The translations under genes and the position numbers were made by a program. The notes under the pieces were generated by a model, which had not been told where the DNA came from, made no database searches, and worked only from the letters and a program-made list of their open reading frames with translations. This document shows positions 1 to 10,073 of a stretch of 64,000 nucleotides of DNA, one piece after another. Source of the stretch: Paenibacillus aurantius. GTDB taxonomy: Bacteria; Bacillota; Bacilli; Paenibacillales; NBRC-103111. The stretch spans positions 2,514,001-2,578,000 of the forward strand of contig NZ_CP130318.1 in assembly GCF_032268605.1 (NCBI RefSeq), read 5' to 3'. Numbering within the stretch: position 1 is the stretch's first letter; each line of letters starts with the position of its first letter.

Positions 1-1874
1 AGCTTCCTGCCGCAAAGAACGCGCCGCTGCCTGCGCAGGCCGAGGGCGGACGCTATCCGGCCGAACCGGGGGTTTGGCCGGAGGAGGCGGCAGACATTCG
101 CCTCCTGGCCGATTGGCGCGTTCGTGTCGAAGCGACGCTCGACAACCGCTACGGGGACTTCGACCTTCATCAGGAGGAACGAGGCCTCATGCCGCCGGAG
201 AGAAGGATTATGCAGGTGAGGACGGAGGAAGGGCCGGGAGACGGTCTGGCCGCCGACTGGCACCTGCCTTCTACGCCGGACGGCGATTGGGAGGAACGGC
301 TGTGGAGCGAGTCCGCCTACTGGCTGGTCCATAAGGGAGATTCGTTCGATGCGGACCTTGCTCAGCCGCTCGTGTACAGCACCGTTTTCGGCGATCTGGC
401 GTTCCGCACCTGGGCCGGCCGGATGGGCCGCGTTCCGAGACGGTTCCTGCATCTCGGCAGCGCCCGGAAGGGCGAACACGTTTGGGCGCAAACAGCAGCG
501 GTGGCCCCCAAGGCCGGGCGCTACTCCCTCCGGACCGAGAGCAACGCCGACCTGACCGGCTGGGTGAACGGGCAGGCCATCGAATGGTTCGGCGGACCGG
601 AGGAGAAAACGGCCTGGGTCGAGCTTCTCGAAGGGCCGAATACCGTGCTGCTGCGGGCGGAAGCGAGAGCGAACGGGATGATGCGCGCCGGCGTGGAGCT
701 GAATGCCGCAGCGGGCGAGCCGCTGCCGAAATGGATTTACGCCCAGCAGCCGAACCCGAACTCAACCTTCCGCAAGGTGCTGGAAACCCCGCCCGGTAAA
801 CGGGCTGACAAGGTTCGCCTCGTTTTCGCGGCGCGCGGACGAGTCGTGCTGCAGGTCAATGGAGCGGCTGTGACGGAGCATGGGGATTTCAATCCCTATA
901 TCCGCCAGGGGCAGGAAGAGGTGGACTTGACGCCGTATTGGCGAGAGGGGAGCAACGAAGTGAAATTCCTCCTCCCCGAGGGAGCGGGCGAAGTGTTCGC
1001 GGACGGCCGAATCGAATGGCTGGACGGCGGGGCCACGCCGTTCTGCACGGGACTCGATTGGAAAGACGAGGAGGGTCGGCAGCCGCTGATCCTGCATGAC
1101 GCCGTACTCCAATTCGCCGAGACGGAGTCGCTCTGGATCAACCCGCGGCCCCATCCGCTCCCGGGCGTCGGCTGGCTCATGCCGGAGTCGGTGCCGTCGT
1201 CGCCTCCTGTTCCATTCGCGGCCGACTTGAACGCCGTGGGCAAGCCGGTCTGGCTGCGCTTCCCGCTGCCGGTCGGCGCGCACCGGATGAAGCTGGAGAC
1301 GACGGGGCAAGCCCGCGTCTGGATTAACGGCGAGGAAAGGCCGTGCGCAGCCGGTACGGTGTCGTTCCCGCCGCAGCCGGCGGGAACGCTTGCGGCGGTT
1401 CGCATCGTGCCGGACGGCGCGCAGACGGAGGCCGCCGTCCTAACGGCTCCGGTCCGCTTCGAGGTTGTGCCCTTCAGCGGCGAGCTCGGCGACTGGAGAA
1501 CAGCGCTGCATCTGCTTCATCACAGCGGCGTCGTGGAGTATGAAACGGACCTTGACCTTGCCTCACCCGCCGAAGCCGCGCTCGATCTCGGGCACGTCCG
1601 CGGAACGGCCGAGGTCTGGCTGGACGGCAGGCCGCTCGGCGTTCGCGTTTGGAGGCCTTACCGGTTCTCCCTCGGCACGCTTGAAGCGGGCGCTCACCGG
1701 CTGCGCATCCGGGTGACCAATACGCTTGGCACCCATTACGAATACGGCCGGCCGACCAGTCTGGTTGGAGCAAACCCGGACATCACATACTGGGACCGCA
1801 CGAACCGTCCGGAATGGCAGGCGGCGTTCCCTTCCGGGGGACTGTACGGTCCAGTCCGCCTGGCCTTGATCTAA
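1..1874 (+). CDS. Glycoside hydrolase-like protein, C-terminal part (5' end outside window)
   Basis: The reading frame is open from base 3, so the gene begins before the window; a Met codon at 189 has no good ribosome-binding site and is probably internal. The roughly 620 residues seen look like a chain of beta-sandwich domains. Repeated motifs of the type W-[VIL]-N-G or W-L-D-G (WVNG, WING, WLDG) followed by G-x-N/H-x-L-x-[IV] strands are typical of sugar-binding jelly-roll domains in GH2 and GH106 enzymes. The last domain ends in GLYGPVRL, like the C-terminus of GH106/GH2-type enzymes. The catalytic part is not visible, so the family is uncertain. It lies 34 bases before a propeller glycosidase and probably shares its operon. 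Confidence 0.6.
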   Translation, partial: LPAAKNAPLPAQAEGGRYPAEPGVWPEEAADIRLLADWRVRVEATLDNRYGDFDLHQEERGLMPPERRIMQVRTEEGPGDGLAADWHLPSTPDGDWEERLWSESAYWLVHKGDSFDADLAQPLVYSTVFGDLAFRTWAGRMGRVPRRFLHLGSARKGEHVWAQTAAVAPKAGRYSLRTESNADLTGWVNGQAIEWFGGPEEKTAWVELLEGPNTVLLRAEARANGMMRAGVELNAAAGEPLPKWIYAQQPNPNSTFRKVLETPPGKRADKVRLVFAARGRVVLQVNGAAVTEHGDFNPYIRQGQEEVDLTPYWREGSNEVKFLLPEGAGEVFADGRIEWLDGGATPFCTGLDWKDEEGRQPLILHDAVLQFAETESLWINPRPHPLPGVGWLMPESVPSSPPVPFAADLNAVGKPVWLRFPLPVGAHRMKLETTGQARVWINGEERPCAAGTVSFPPQPAGTLAAVRIVPDGAQTEAAVLTAPVRFEVVPFSGELGDWRTALHLLHHSGVVEYETDLDLASPAEAALDLGHVRGTAEVWLDGRPLGVRVWRPYRFSLGTLEAGAHRLRIRVTNTLGTHYEYGRPTSLVGANPDITYWDRTNRPEWQAAFPSGGLYGPVRLALI

Positions 1875-1908
1875 ACAGAATCCGCCCGTACGAAAAGGAG
1901 GAGCAACG

Positions 1909-2916
1909 ATGGATATGGAGATTACCAGCTGTTTAACCCCTTATAAATATCCGGAGCCGGTGCTTGTCGGCTCCGGTGTGGAAGGCGCGTTCGACTATCA
2001 CGCGGTCGATTGCCCGTTCGTTTTTCGCCACAACGACCGGTTCTATATGATGTACGTCGGCTTCGACGGGTCCGGCTACCAGACGGCACTCGCCGTAAGC
2101 GATGACCTGCTGCACTGGGAGCATCTGTCCACGATTCTGCGCCGGGACGAAGGGGCGGAGTGGGATTCGCGGAACATCGCGGGCACCTGGATCTTGCGGG
2201 ACAACGAGATGTCCGGCCCGGGAACGCTGAAGAAATGGGACGGCAAATACTGGCTCGCCTATCACTCGTACCCGGGAGAAGGGTACGAGGAGGGTTCCGC
2301 CAAAATCGGCCTGGCATGGACCGAGGACGAAAGCCTGCTTACCTGGAACCGGCTCCCCGACCCCATTCTTGTGCCGGAGGACGGAGAAGAGTGGGAGAAG
2401 GGCGGTCTGTACAAGGAATGCCTGATCGAGCACGAGGGAACGTTCTACCTGTTCTACAACGCCAAGAACCAGGACCACGGACGTTGGCTCGAGCAGACGG
2501 GGCTGGCCACCTCGACGGATCTCGTTCACTGGGACCGGTACGAGCACAACCCGGTGCTTCGCGTCACACCGGACGCCTGGGACAGCGGCTTCGTCAGCGA
2601 CCCCTGCGTCCTGCGCGACGGCGACCGCTGGGCGATGTTCTTCTTCGGCTACAACTACAAGCACGCCCAAGAAGGCCTTGCTCTGTCGACCGACCTGTTC
2701 CATTGGTCGAAGCTTCCGGAGCCGATCCTTACGGTGGGACAGGAAGGCGAGCTGGATGCGATCTTCGCCCATAAACCGTCGGTTATTTCGCATAACGGCA
2801 TTCTGTATCATTTCTATACGGCCAGCCGCCGTCCCCAGGAGGGGGACCGAACCTGCAACATTTGGCCGGAGTTTCGGTCCATCGCCGTTGCGACTTCGAA
2901 AAAGCTGAAAGATTAA
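1909..2916 (+). CDS. Five-bladed beta-propeller glycosidase (GH43/GH32/GH117-like)
   Basis: A 335-residue protein without a signal peptide, so probably cytoplasmic. Repeated blade motifs fit the GH43/GH32/GH68/GH117 superfamily: CPFVFRHNDRFYMMYVG near residue 36, then ALAVSDDLLHWE, GKYWLAYHSYPG, GTFYLFYNAKN, LATSTDLVHWDRYEHNP and ALSTDLFHWSKLPEP. The D/W-rich LHW and VHW turns mark each blade. Members cleave arabinosides, xylosides or galactosides; the exact substrate cannot be read from sequence. An aaaaggagg ribosome-binding site precedes the ATG. The gene sits between another glycan enzyme and an SGNH esterase, so it likely trims side chains of an imported plant oligosaccharide. Confidence 0.7.
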   Translation: MDMEITSCLTPYKYPEPVLVGSGVEGAFDYHAVDCPFVFRHNDRFYMMYVGFDGSGYQTALAVSDDLLHWEHLSTILRRDEGAEWDSRNIAGTWILRDNEMSGPGTLKKWDGKYWLAYHSYPGEGYEEGSAKIGLAWTEDESLLTWNRLPDPILVPEDGEEWEKGGLYKECLIEHEGTFYLFYNAKNQDHGRWLEQTGLATSTDLVHWDRYEHNPVLRVTPDAWDSGFVSDPCVLRDGDRWAMFFFGYNYKHAQEGLALSTDLFHWSKLPEPILTVGQEGELDAIFAHKPSVISHNGILYHFYTASRRPQEGDRTCNIWPEFRSIAVATSKKLKD

Positions 2917-2936
2917 AGAAATCGGAGGATAGTAGG

Positions 2937-3893
2937 ATGCGCGAGTGGTTTCAACATGCTATCCAGCTGACGGAGAAGGGCGGGGGCGTGCTCCCGCTTC
3001 GCTTTACCGACGCGCAGCTGGAATTTTTCAAGAAGCGGCCTCATTTGTTTCGATGCTATAATTCGGCGGGGATCAAGCTCGAGCTCCTGACGGATTCGCC
3101 TTCCGTCTCCATGCTCTATCATGTCTCTCTCAAGCCGGGGACGACGGAGCAGCTTTATTTCGATCTCTATGTAGACGATGTATTGATCGGGTTTGAAGGG
3201 GATACGTTCACGGAGGAAGGGACGGGCGAGTGGAGCGCGTCGCTGCCGATCGAAGCGGGACGTCCGTGCAAGCTGACGATTTATTTCCCGTATCTCGCAA
3301 GCGTGACGGTCCAGACTTTGACGTTCGGGGAGGGATCGGTCTGCGAGCCGGCCCCGTCCTATGAGCAGAATCTGCTGATGTTCGGCGACTCCATTACACA
3401 AGGGCTGAACGCCGTTCATCCGTCGCAAACGTATGCGGTTCAAGTAGCCCGCGGGCTGCGTATGAACCTGCTTAACCAGGCGGTCAGCGGCTTCGTCTTC
3501 CATCCGGACCTGATCGATCCACAGCTTCCGTACCGTCCGGATCTCGTCACGGTCGCCTACGGGACGAACGATTGGGCGCTCTGCGAGACACCGGAGCAGT
3601 TCGAGGAGCAGGCCGGTGCCTTCATTGGCAAACTGGCACGCTTATACCGAGACGTTCCCGTCGTGGTAATCTCGCCGATCTGGCGGTCCGACCTGACGGA
3701 TCCGAAGCCCGCCGGGGCGTTCACGGACATCCATCGCACGCTTGAGAGAATCAGCGAGCGGGAAAACGTCCGATACCTCGACGGACTTGCCTTGACGCCG
3801 CATCACAACGACTATTTTGCCGACGGTCTGCATCCGAACGACCTCGGCTTCATGCATATGACGCTGGAGCTGCTGAAGCGGCTCCCCCGGTAG
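2937..3893 (+). CDS. SGNH/GDSL-family hydrolase (carbohydrate esterase type)
   Basis: 318 residues from the ATG at 2937, chosen because cggagga lies 7 bases upstream; the frame is open further upstream but overlaps the previous gene. An N-terminal beta-sandwich of about 140 residues precedes an SGNH hydrolase core. Block I is FGDSITQG with the catalytic Ser, block III is YGTNDW, and block V is DGLHPND with the catalytic Asp and His. This layout matches two-domain carbohydrate esterases that remove acetyl groups from plant glycans. There is no signal peptide, so it probably acts on imported oligosaccharides. It is followed after 23 bases by the GH78 gene. Confidence 0.8.
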   Translation: MREWFQHAIQLTEKGGGVLPLRFTDAQLEFFKKRPHLFRCYNSAGIKLELLTDSPSVSMLYHVSLKPGTTEQLYFDLYVDDVLIGFEGDTFTEEGTGEWSASLPIEAGRPCKLTIYFPYLASVTVQTLTFGEGSVCEPAPSYEQNLLMFGDSITQGLNAVHPSQTYAVQVARGLRMNLLNQAVSGFVFHPDLIDPQLPYRPDLVTVAYGTNDWALCETPEQFEEQAGAFIGKLARLYRDVPVVVISPIWRSDLTDPKPAGAFTDIHRTLERISERENVRYLDGLALTPHHNDYFADGLHPNDLGFMHMTLELLKRLPR

Positions 3894-3916
3894 CGGAAGA
3901 AAGCGGAGGGAAGCAT

Positions 3917-6589
3917 ATGGCACCGATTCAAATAGCTGCACAGTGGACCGAGGGAAGGCAATGTCCCCTCGGACTCGATGCAAGGAGCCCTCGGTTCAGC
4001 TGGTCGTTCGGGGCGTCTCCGAAACACGCCCGGAAGCAGACGGCTTACCGGATCGTCGTAGGAACAACCGAAAACGGGAGCGACGCCTGGGACAGCGGAG
4101 TCATTCGGAGTGCGGCCCATACGTCCATCAAGTATGAAGGAGCCGCGCTGCAGCCGAGACAGCGCTATTACTGGCGCGTCACGGTATGGGACGAAGCGGG
4201 GGAGCCTGCGGAAAGCCCTACCGCCTGGTGGGAGACCGGCCAACTGTCTGAGTCCGGTTGGACCGGACGCTGGATCGGGGAGCCCGAAGCCCATGCCGAG
4301 GAACAGGGAATGCCGCAGTTCCGGCGTGAGTTCCGGCTGAGCGGCCCGTTCCGCCGCGCGCGAGCTTATATTAGCGGCCTCGGCCACTACGAGCTGCGTC
4401 TGAACGGGAGCCGGGTCGGGGAATACGAGCTCGATCCCGGCTGGACGAATTACGACAAGACCGTGCAGTATACGGTTTACGACGTCACCTCTCTGCTACA
4501 GCAAGGAGAGAACGCCGTCGGCATTTCGCTCGGCAATGGTTTCTTCCATGTGCCGGGCGGACGGTATACGAAGTTTAAAGACTCCTTCGGCCACCCGAGA
4601 TGCCGGATGGATCTGGTCGTCGAGCACGAGGACGGCCGGACGGAAACGATCGGAACGGACGGAAGCTGGACCGTCAGCGCCAGTCCGCTCACGTTCTCCT
4701 GCATCTACGGCGGAGAGGACTACGACGCCCGTCTGGAGCAGGCCGGCTGGGACCAGCCGGGTTATGCCGAGGATGCCCGCTGGAGTCCGGCGGCGGAGGT
4801 GGAAGCGCCGGAAGGCCGGCTGCTTGCGCAGCCGGCGCCTCCGCTCAAGGTGATGCGCCGCTTTGCTCTAACCGGTGTGACGCAGCCGAAGCCCGGCACC
4901 TATGTGCTGGATCTCGGCCAGAACTTCTCCGGCTGGCCGGAGATATCCGTAAGCGGCCCAGCCGGCGCCCAGATCAAGCTGATCCCGGCGGAGATTCTGA
5001 CGGAAGACGGACTCGCCAACCAGAAATGGTCCGGGGCTCCCTATGAGCTGAACTACACGTTAAAAGGCGACGGAGTGGAGGTGTGGAGGCCGCGCTTCAC
5101 CTACTATGGCTTCCGCTACGTTCAGCTGGAGGGTGCCGCACCAGTTGGGCAAGCGGGTGCGGGAGCCGTTTCGGGGCTTCCGGTGCTGCACGCCATCATT
5201 GGCCAGATGATCTACCCGGACACCCCGGTCGTCGGCGGCTTCCGTTCCTCGGACGAGATGCTGAACCGGATTCACGAAGTCATCGACTGGGCGATCTTGA
5301 GCAACATGAAGAGCGTCTTCACCGACTGCCCGCACCGCGAGAAGCTCGGTTGGCTCGAACAGGTTCACCTGCTCGGACCGTCCATCCTGTTCAACTACGA
5401 TGTGGAAGCTCTGTTCGGCAAAGTGCTGGACGATATCGCCGACGCGCAGACGGAGGACGGACTCGTCCCGACGACCGCTCCGGAATACGTTGTGTTCAAG
5501 GAGCCGTGGCAAATGTTCCGCGACGCCACCGCATGGGGGGGCACCTATGTGCTGACGGCGTGGGAGGTGCTTCAGCGCTACGGCAGCGGTGCCCTCCTGG
5601 AGCGCCATTATGACGGCATGAAGCGCTATATCGATTATTTAACGAGCAGCGCCGACGGCCTTATCATTCGCGGGGGACTCGGGGACTGGTACGATATCGG
5701 ACCGGAGGGTCCGGGCTTCGCTCAGAACACGCCGGTTCCGCTTGCCGAAACGGCGATCTATTACGGATTGACCGTCGTCATGGGTCGAATCGCCTCGCTG
5801 CTGGGACATTCCGACGAAGCAGACGTCTTCGCGTCGCTTGCGGCATCGATCAAGGAAGCGTTCAACGGGGAATACTTCGATTCCGGCAAGCGGATGTATG
5901 CCGAGGGCAGCGACGCCGCGCTGGCGATGCCTCTTGCGATCGGCCTTGCTCCGGAGGAGCATCGGGCGCACCTGCTCGAAAGTCTGGTGCGGAACATTGC
6001 GGGCCGCGACTACCAGACGACAGCGGGCGACATTGGCCACCGCTACGTCCTGCTGGCTCTGTCGAGAGCCGGGCGCTCGGACGTGATCTACCGGATGACG
6101 CGCACGACGGATAAACCGGGCTACGGCTATATGATTGCGAACGGAGCGACTACGCTGACCGAGGCATGGGACGGGCCGACGGTCGGGAAATCGCAAAATC
6201 ATTTCATGCTGGGACATATCGAGGAGTGGCTGTACAGCTCCCTCGCGGGATTGGATTATCGTTTCCGCCCGGAAGCCGGGCGGATGGAAGTGATCGTGAA
6301 GCCGGATATGGCGAACGACCTCGCCTGGGCGGAAGCCTGGTATGACCTGAGAGCGGGCCGGGCCAGCGTACGCTGGGAGCGGGGCGAGGGAGGCTCGATC
6401 ACGCTTGCGGCGGAAATCCCCGTGAATGCGGACGGGCTGATCTATGTTCCTGCAGAGGCAGCGGATAAGGTTCGCGGCGGCGGGACTTCCTCGGAGCTTC
6501 TCCGCTTCAAGGACGGATACGCGGTATACCGCACCGGCTCCGGAAGCTATACCTTCACCAGCCGGCTGCAAGAATCGATGACCCGCTAA
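3917..6589 (+). CDS. Alpha-L-rhamnosidase, GH78
   Basis: An 890-residue cytoplasmic protein with the usual GH78 order: an N-terminal fibronectin-like domain (SPRFSWSF, YRIVVG, WDSG), a beta-sandwich sugar-binding domain (RAYISGLGHYELRLNG, GWTNYDKTVQYTVYDVT), a concanavalin-like domain (LDLGQNFSGW), an (alpha/alpha)6 barrel, and a C-terminal beta domain. The family signature DCPHREKLGW near residue 470 carries the acidic residues of the active site. A second conserved acidic stretch is TTLTEAWDG. GH78 inverts terminal alpha-L-rhamnosides, as found in rhamnogalacturonan I and II and flavonoids. A gaggg ribosome-binding site precedes the ATG. It appears to be the last enzyme gene before the sensor kinase. 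Confidence 0.9.
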   Translation: MAPIQIAAQWTEGRQCPLGLDARSPRFSWSFGASPKHARKQTAYRIVVGTTENGSDAWDSGVIRSAAHTSIKYEGAALQPRQRYYWRVTVWDEAGEPAESPTAWWETGQLSESGWTGRWIGEPEAHAEEQGMPQFRREFRLSGPFRRARAYISGLGHYELRLNGSRVGEYELDPGWTNYDKTVQYTVYDVTSLLQQGENAVGISLGNGFFHVPGGRYTKFKDSFGHPRCRMDLVVEHEDGRTETIGTDGSWTVSASPLTFSCIYGGEDYDARLEQAGWDQPGYAEDARWSPAAEVEAPEGRLLAQPAPPLKVMRRFALTGVTQPKPGTYVLDLGQNFSGWPEISVSGPAGAQIKLIPAEILTEDGLANQKWSGAPYELNYTLKGDGVEVWRPRFTYYGFRYVQLEGAAPVGQAGAGAVSGLPVLHAIIGQMIYPDTPVVGGFRSSDEMLNRIHEVIDWAILSNMKSVFTDCPHREKLGWLEQVHLLGPSILFNYDVEALFGKVLDDIADAQTEDGLVPTTAPEYVVFKEPWQMFRDATAWGGTYVLTAWEVLQRYGSGALLERHYDGMKRYIDYLTSSADGLIIRGGLGDWYDIGPEGPGFAQNTPVPLAETAIYYGLTVVMGRIASLLGHSDEADVFASLAASIKEAFNGEYFDSGKRMYAEGSDAALAMPLAIGLAPEEHRAHLLESLVRNIAGRDYQTTAGDIGHRYVLLALSRAGRSDVIYRMTRTTDKPGYGYMIANGATTLTEAWDGPTVGKSQNHFMLGHIEEWLYSSLAGLDYRFRPEAGRMEVIVKPDMANDLAWAEAWYDLRAGRASVRWERGEGGSITLAAEIPVNADGLIYVPAEAADKVRGGGTSSELLRFKDGYAVYRTGSGSYTFTSRLQESMTR

Positions 6590-6599
6590 GCGGTGGAAA

Positions 6600-6643
6600 C
6601 ATGTGGGGGGCCTCGCAATCACCGCGAAGGTTCCCCTTTTTTG
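6600..6643 (+). terminator. Possible weak rho-independent terminator after GH78 gene
   Basis: After the GH78 stop codon a G-rich arm (ggggggcct, 6604-6612) can pair imperfectly with aaggttcccc (6627-6636), directly followed by six T residues at 6637-6642. The stem is imperfect and has alternative pairings (gcggtg at 6590 with caccgc at 6619), so this is a tentative call. Confidence 0.35.
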
Positions 6644-6750
6644 TTGGACCTACCAAGTGAGATTGCGGTGCGCGAGAAGCGCGGAACGCCCCCCTGAGGT
6701 TAAGCAGCGCCTCGATAGAGTTATTTCATCCCGAAGGAGGACGACGCATC

Positions 6751-8487
6751 ATGCCAGACCGGCCCGGGAGGTATATCCCTTTTTCCTACAAAATGATGGT
6801 CCCCTATCTGCTGCTCGTGATGATGACCGATATCATCGTCGGCTATTTTTCTTACCATTCGGCCGTACAATCCCGAACCGAGCTCGTCCAGGCGAACGCG
6901 GCAGGGGCGCTGCGGCAAATGCGCGACAACACCCGCTACCAGATGGCGGATTTGCAAGCCGTTTCCGACTCTCTGTTCAGCAGTCCGTCCTACCAATCCT
7001 ACCTGCAGGTGGCCGGCGACCGTGCGGCGGTTTATGAAACGACCATGCGCGGCCTGCTGCCGCTAATGGAAACCCCGCTCAAGATGACGGCTCAAAACCT
7101 AAGAATGATCGTGTATGTGACCAACAGCCGGATCGACGAAATCCACGGGAATTTGAACATGGACATTCAGGACAAAAGCTACGCCCTGCTGTCCATTAAT
7201 CGGCTGTCCTCCCAGAGCTGGCACGCGGATATGGTCGCAAGCGGAGAAGACAACGTCTGGCGGCAAGTGGACAACGATGCGGAGTTTGGAAACCTGTCCC
7301 TCCTAAGAAAGCTGATTTCCTTTACGGACTACCAGACGGAGATCGGGTTTCTGCGCATTACGGTCCCGATGAAGGAGCTGTTTCATTCTCTGCTCATCTC
7401 GGGAATCAGCCAGGATTCCATTATTCAAGTCGTCGATGAACGGGAGAACAGGGTGTTATTCTCGAACGCTCCGGACCGGGAGCTTTCCGCTAAGGACGGC
7501 CGGTTTCTGACGATAGCCGAGGAGATCCCGAATACCGATCTCGTGCTTCGGGCTAATATTCCGATTAGCGCTCTGCACCAGGACGCGGGCCGGATCGGTC
7601 TCATTACGCTGTCGGTTTGCGGAATCAGCTTTGTCGTCATGGCCGTCATGGCTTTTCTGGTCGCTCAGTATTCCGGACGAAGCATCAAGCATATCTTGTC
7701 CTGCATCCGCCTGTTTCAGGCCGGGCAATTCTCTAAGCGTCTGGCGTTAACGGGAAACGATGAGTTCGCGCAAATATCGGCCGCTTTCAACCGCATGGCC
7801 CAGAACATAGATGAGCTGATCCGGGAGGTTTACCTCCAGGGCATTCAGAAAAAGGAGGCGGAGCTGACGGCGCTGCAGGCGCAGATCAACCCGCATTTTC
7901 TCTACAACACGCTGTCCTCGATCAACAGCCTCGCGCACATCGGCGAGACCAAGAAGCTGGGGGCTATGGTGGCGGGCCTGGCCAGGTTTTACCGGCTGAC
8001 GCTGAATGAGGGAAACCTGTTTATCCCGATCGGCAAGGAGATCGATCAGGTGAAGAGCTACCTGGACATCCAGGCGATCAAGTATGCCAATCGGTTTACC
8101 GTCAGCTATGAGCTGGACCCTGACATTCTGCCCTGCCAGACAATAAAGCTGATTGTGCAGCCTTTCGTCGAGAACGTTCTGAAGCATGCCTGGTTTGAGG
8201 AAAGAATTCATATCCGTCTGATGGGAAGCCGCCAAGGCGAGCGCATTGAGCTCCGCATCATCGATAACGGTCTCGGCATGACGAGAGAAGCCCTGCGGCG
8301 ATTGTCCGACCCCCATCAGCCGGAGACGGGAGGGTATGGGGTAAGGAACGTCAACGAACGCATCCGGCTGCAATACGGAGACCTGTACGGCGTTCACATC
8401 TTCAGCAGACTGGGAATCGGAACAACGGTACGCATTATGCTTCCCTATGAAGACGGGAAAGGGCAAAGGAGGCTTAACGAAGCATGA
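6751..8487 (+). CDS. YesM-type sensor histidine kinase
   Basis: 578 residues. One membrane helix near residues 16-34 and a second near 280-308 flank an extracellular sensor region, followed by a HAMP domain (SGRSIKHILSCIRLF). The His_kinase domain (PF06580) carries the phospho-acceptor His382 in INPHFLYNTL. The ATPase domain has QPFVENVLKH (N box) and NGLGM (G box). This architecture belongs to YesM-like kinases that sense extracellular sugars in Bacillales. Its stop overlaps the start of the adjacent response regulator by four bases, a clear cognate pair. They probably control the importer genes just downstream. A gaaggagg ribosome-binding site precedes the start. Confidence 0.92.
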   Translation: MPDRPGRYIPFSYKMMVPYLLLVMMTDIIVGYFSYHSAVQSRTELVQANAAGALRQMRDNTRYQMADLQAVSDSLFSSPSYQSYLQVAGDRAAVYETTMRGLLPLMETPLKMTAQNLRMIVYVTNSRIDEIHGNLNMDIQDKSYALLSINRLSSQSWHADMVASGEDNVWRQVDNDAEFGNLSLLRKLISFTDYQTEIGFLRITVPMKELFHSLLISGISQDSIIQVVDERENRVLFSNAPDRELSAKDGRFLTIAEEIPNTDLVLRANIPISALHQDAGRIGLITLSVCGISFVVMAVMAFLVAQYSGRSIKHILSCIRLFQAGQFSKRLALTGNDEFAQISAAFNRMAQNIDELIREVYLQGIQKKEAELTALQAQINPHFLYNTLSSINSLAHIGETKKLGAMVAGLARFYRLTLNEGNLFIPIGKEIDQVKSYLDIQAIKYANRFTVSYELDPDILPCQTIKLIVQPFVENVLKHAWFEERIHIRLMGSRQGERIELRIIDNGLGMTREALRRLSDPHQPETGGYGVRNVNERIRLQYGDLYGVHIFSRLGIGTTVRIMLPYEDGKGQRRLNEA

Positions 8488-10073
8488 CTTATTCGACCAT
8501 GCTGGTAGATGACGAATCGATCGATTTGGAGTGGCTGTCCAGACGAGTGTCCGAGCACAAGGATAAGCTTTCCGTCGACGCTGCCGTCAACAGTGGGTTC
8601 GCAGCGCTGCAGCTGCTGCGGGAGAGGCCGTTTGACATCATGATCTCCGATATCCGCATGCCGATCCTATCGGGGCTGGAGCTGGCCGCCAAAGCGCGGG
8701 AGCTTCGGCCGGAGCTGCAGATTGTCTTTATAAGCGGACACGAGGATTTCGAGTATGCGAAGCAGGCGATCAAGGTGAACGCCAGCGCGTACCTTCTTAA
8801 GCCCGTGGATGACGACGAGCTTAAGGACACGGTGAGGCAGCTGGTCGCCAAGCTGGACGCGGAACGGCAAAGCCGGGATACGGGGAAGCGGCTGCAAGAA
8901 GCGCTTCCTCATATCGAGAAGGAGCTTCTGCTAGGCTGGCTGGAAGGGACCGTCTCTCCCGAGCTGGAGCCGGTCGCCGCCAAGATGCTGGAACCGCTGG
9001 CAAGGGAGGAAGGGCTCGAGCTCGCGGTGCTCGAAATCGACGACTTGGAATGGAAGCTGAGCGACATGGGGGAGGAGGAGAGAAGAAGCCTCCTGCACCG
9101 GATTCATCAAACCATTCGGGTTCTGTGTGAGGAAGAAGGGGAGATTCTCTGCTTGCCGGACAAGCAGCACCGGCTAGTGCTGGTCGCTGCCTGTGGGAGA
9201 AGCCGGCTGGAGGGGCTTGCCGAACGGGTGCTCGCCGGCATCCGGGAGCAATACCATCCCCTTACGGCCACCCTAGCCGTCGGCAGCACAGCCCGCCATC
9301 CCGCCGAGCTGAGAACGGCGTTCAAGCATGCGAGGTGCGCGCTTAAAGAAAAGCTTTTTGTTGGCAAAAACAGGCTGATCCTTTATCGTTCGGAAACGAA
9401 GCAGCCGGCCCCCGGGCTAACGGCCGATATCGAAAAGGCCGCGGAGGCCATGTTCCATGACATGCTAAACTATCAACTGGTTTCCATAGATGAACTTCTA
9501 GAAGCGCTGTTCCGTCAGCTCGACGGATATGACGATAAAGCGGCGATCATTCACCTGATCGTTCACTATATATCGAGGCTGCATATGCATTGCGGGCAAT
9601 GGAACGAGAACCTGTACGAGCTTCTGCAATGGGAGTACGGAAGCCTCCGTGCCCTCGATCAGTTCGAGACGCTGCAGGATATGAAATCGTGGCTGCGCCG
9701 GAAATTTTTCGAGCTGTCGGAGCTTCTCTACCGGAAGCAGCAGAAGCAGAACCGCAAAACCATCGCCTCAATCCTCGCTTATATCGACGAAGGCTTGGAA
9801 TCGAAGCTGACCTTGAAGCAGGTGGCCGAACACTTCGGGTTTTCCCCCAATTATTTGGGGCAGTTGTTCAAGGAAGAAGCGGGAGAACATTTCAGCGATT
9901 ATCTGATCCGTGCCCGGGTACGGCGGGCGTGCGAGCTGCTGCTCGACCCAGCACTCAAAATTTACGAAATCGCCGACCGCATGGGATACAAGAATATCCT
10001 GTATTTTAACCGGCAGTTCAAGCAGCAGACCGGAATGACGCCGGGTGATTACCGCAAGGCGAACAAGGTATAA
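8484..10073 (+). CDS. YesN-type response regulator with AraC DNA-binding domain
   Basis: 529 residues. The N-terminal receiver has the acidic pair D9-D10, phospho-acceptor Asp56 in ISDIRMP, and the conserved Lys in YLLKPVDD. A long middle region (about 130-420) is typical of YesN proteins. A C-terminal AraC-type double helix-turn-helix spans about 424-525 (LTLKQVAEHFGFSPNYLGQLFKEEAG and IYEIADRMGYKNILYFNRQFKQ, ending MTPGDYR). It overlaps the sensor kinase gene by ATGA. As in other YesMN systems it likely activates the neighbouring LplB/LplC-type importer and glycosidase genes when the sugar is present. Confidence 0.92.
   Translation: MTYSTMLVDDESIDLEWLSRRVSEHKDKLSVDAAVNSGFAALQLLRERPFDIMISDIRMPILSGLELAAKARELRPELQIVFISGHEDFEYAKQAIKVNASAYLLKPVDDDELKDTVRQLVAKLDAERQSRDTGKRLQEALPHIEKELLLGWLEGTVSPELEPVAAKMLEPLAREEGLELAVLEIDDLEWKLSDMGEEERRSLLHRIHQTIRVLCEEEGEILCLPDKQHRLVLVAACGRSRLEGLAERVLAGIREQYHPLTATLAVGSTARHPAELRTAFKHARCALKEKLFVGKNRLILYRSETKQPAPGLTADIEKAAEAMFHDMLNYQLVSIDELLEALFRQLDGYDDKAAIIHLIVHYISRLHMHCGQWNENLYELLQWEYGSLRALDQFETLQDMKSWLRRKFFELSELLYRKQQKQNRKTIASILAYIDEGLESKLTLKQVAEHFGFSPNYLGQLFKEEAGEHFSDYLIRARVRRACELLLDPALKIYEIADRMGYKNILYFNRQFKQQTGMTPGDYRKANKV

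Noticed and set aside
189-1874. Complete gene starting at the Met codon at 189
   Set aside because: The same frame is open back to base 3 with protein-like sequence, and the Met has no good ribosome-binding site, so the gene is truncated by the window edge.
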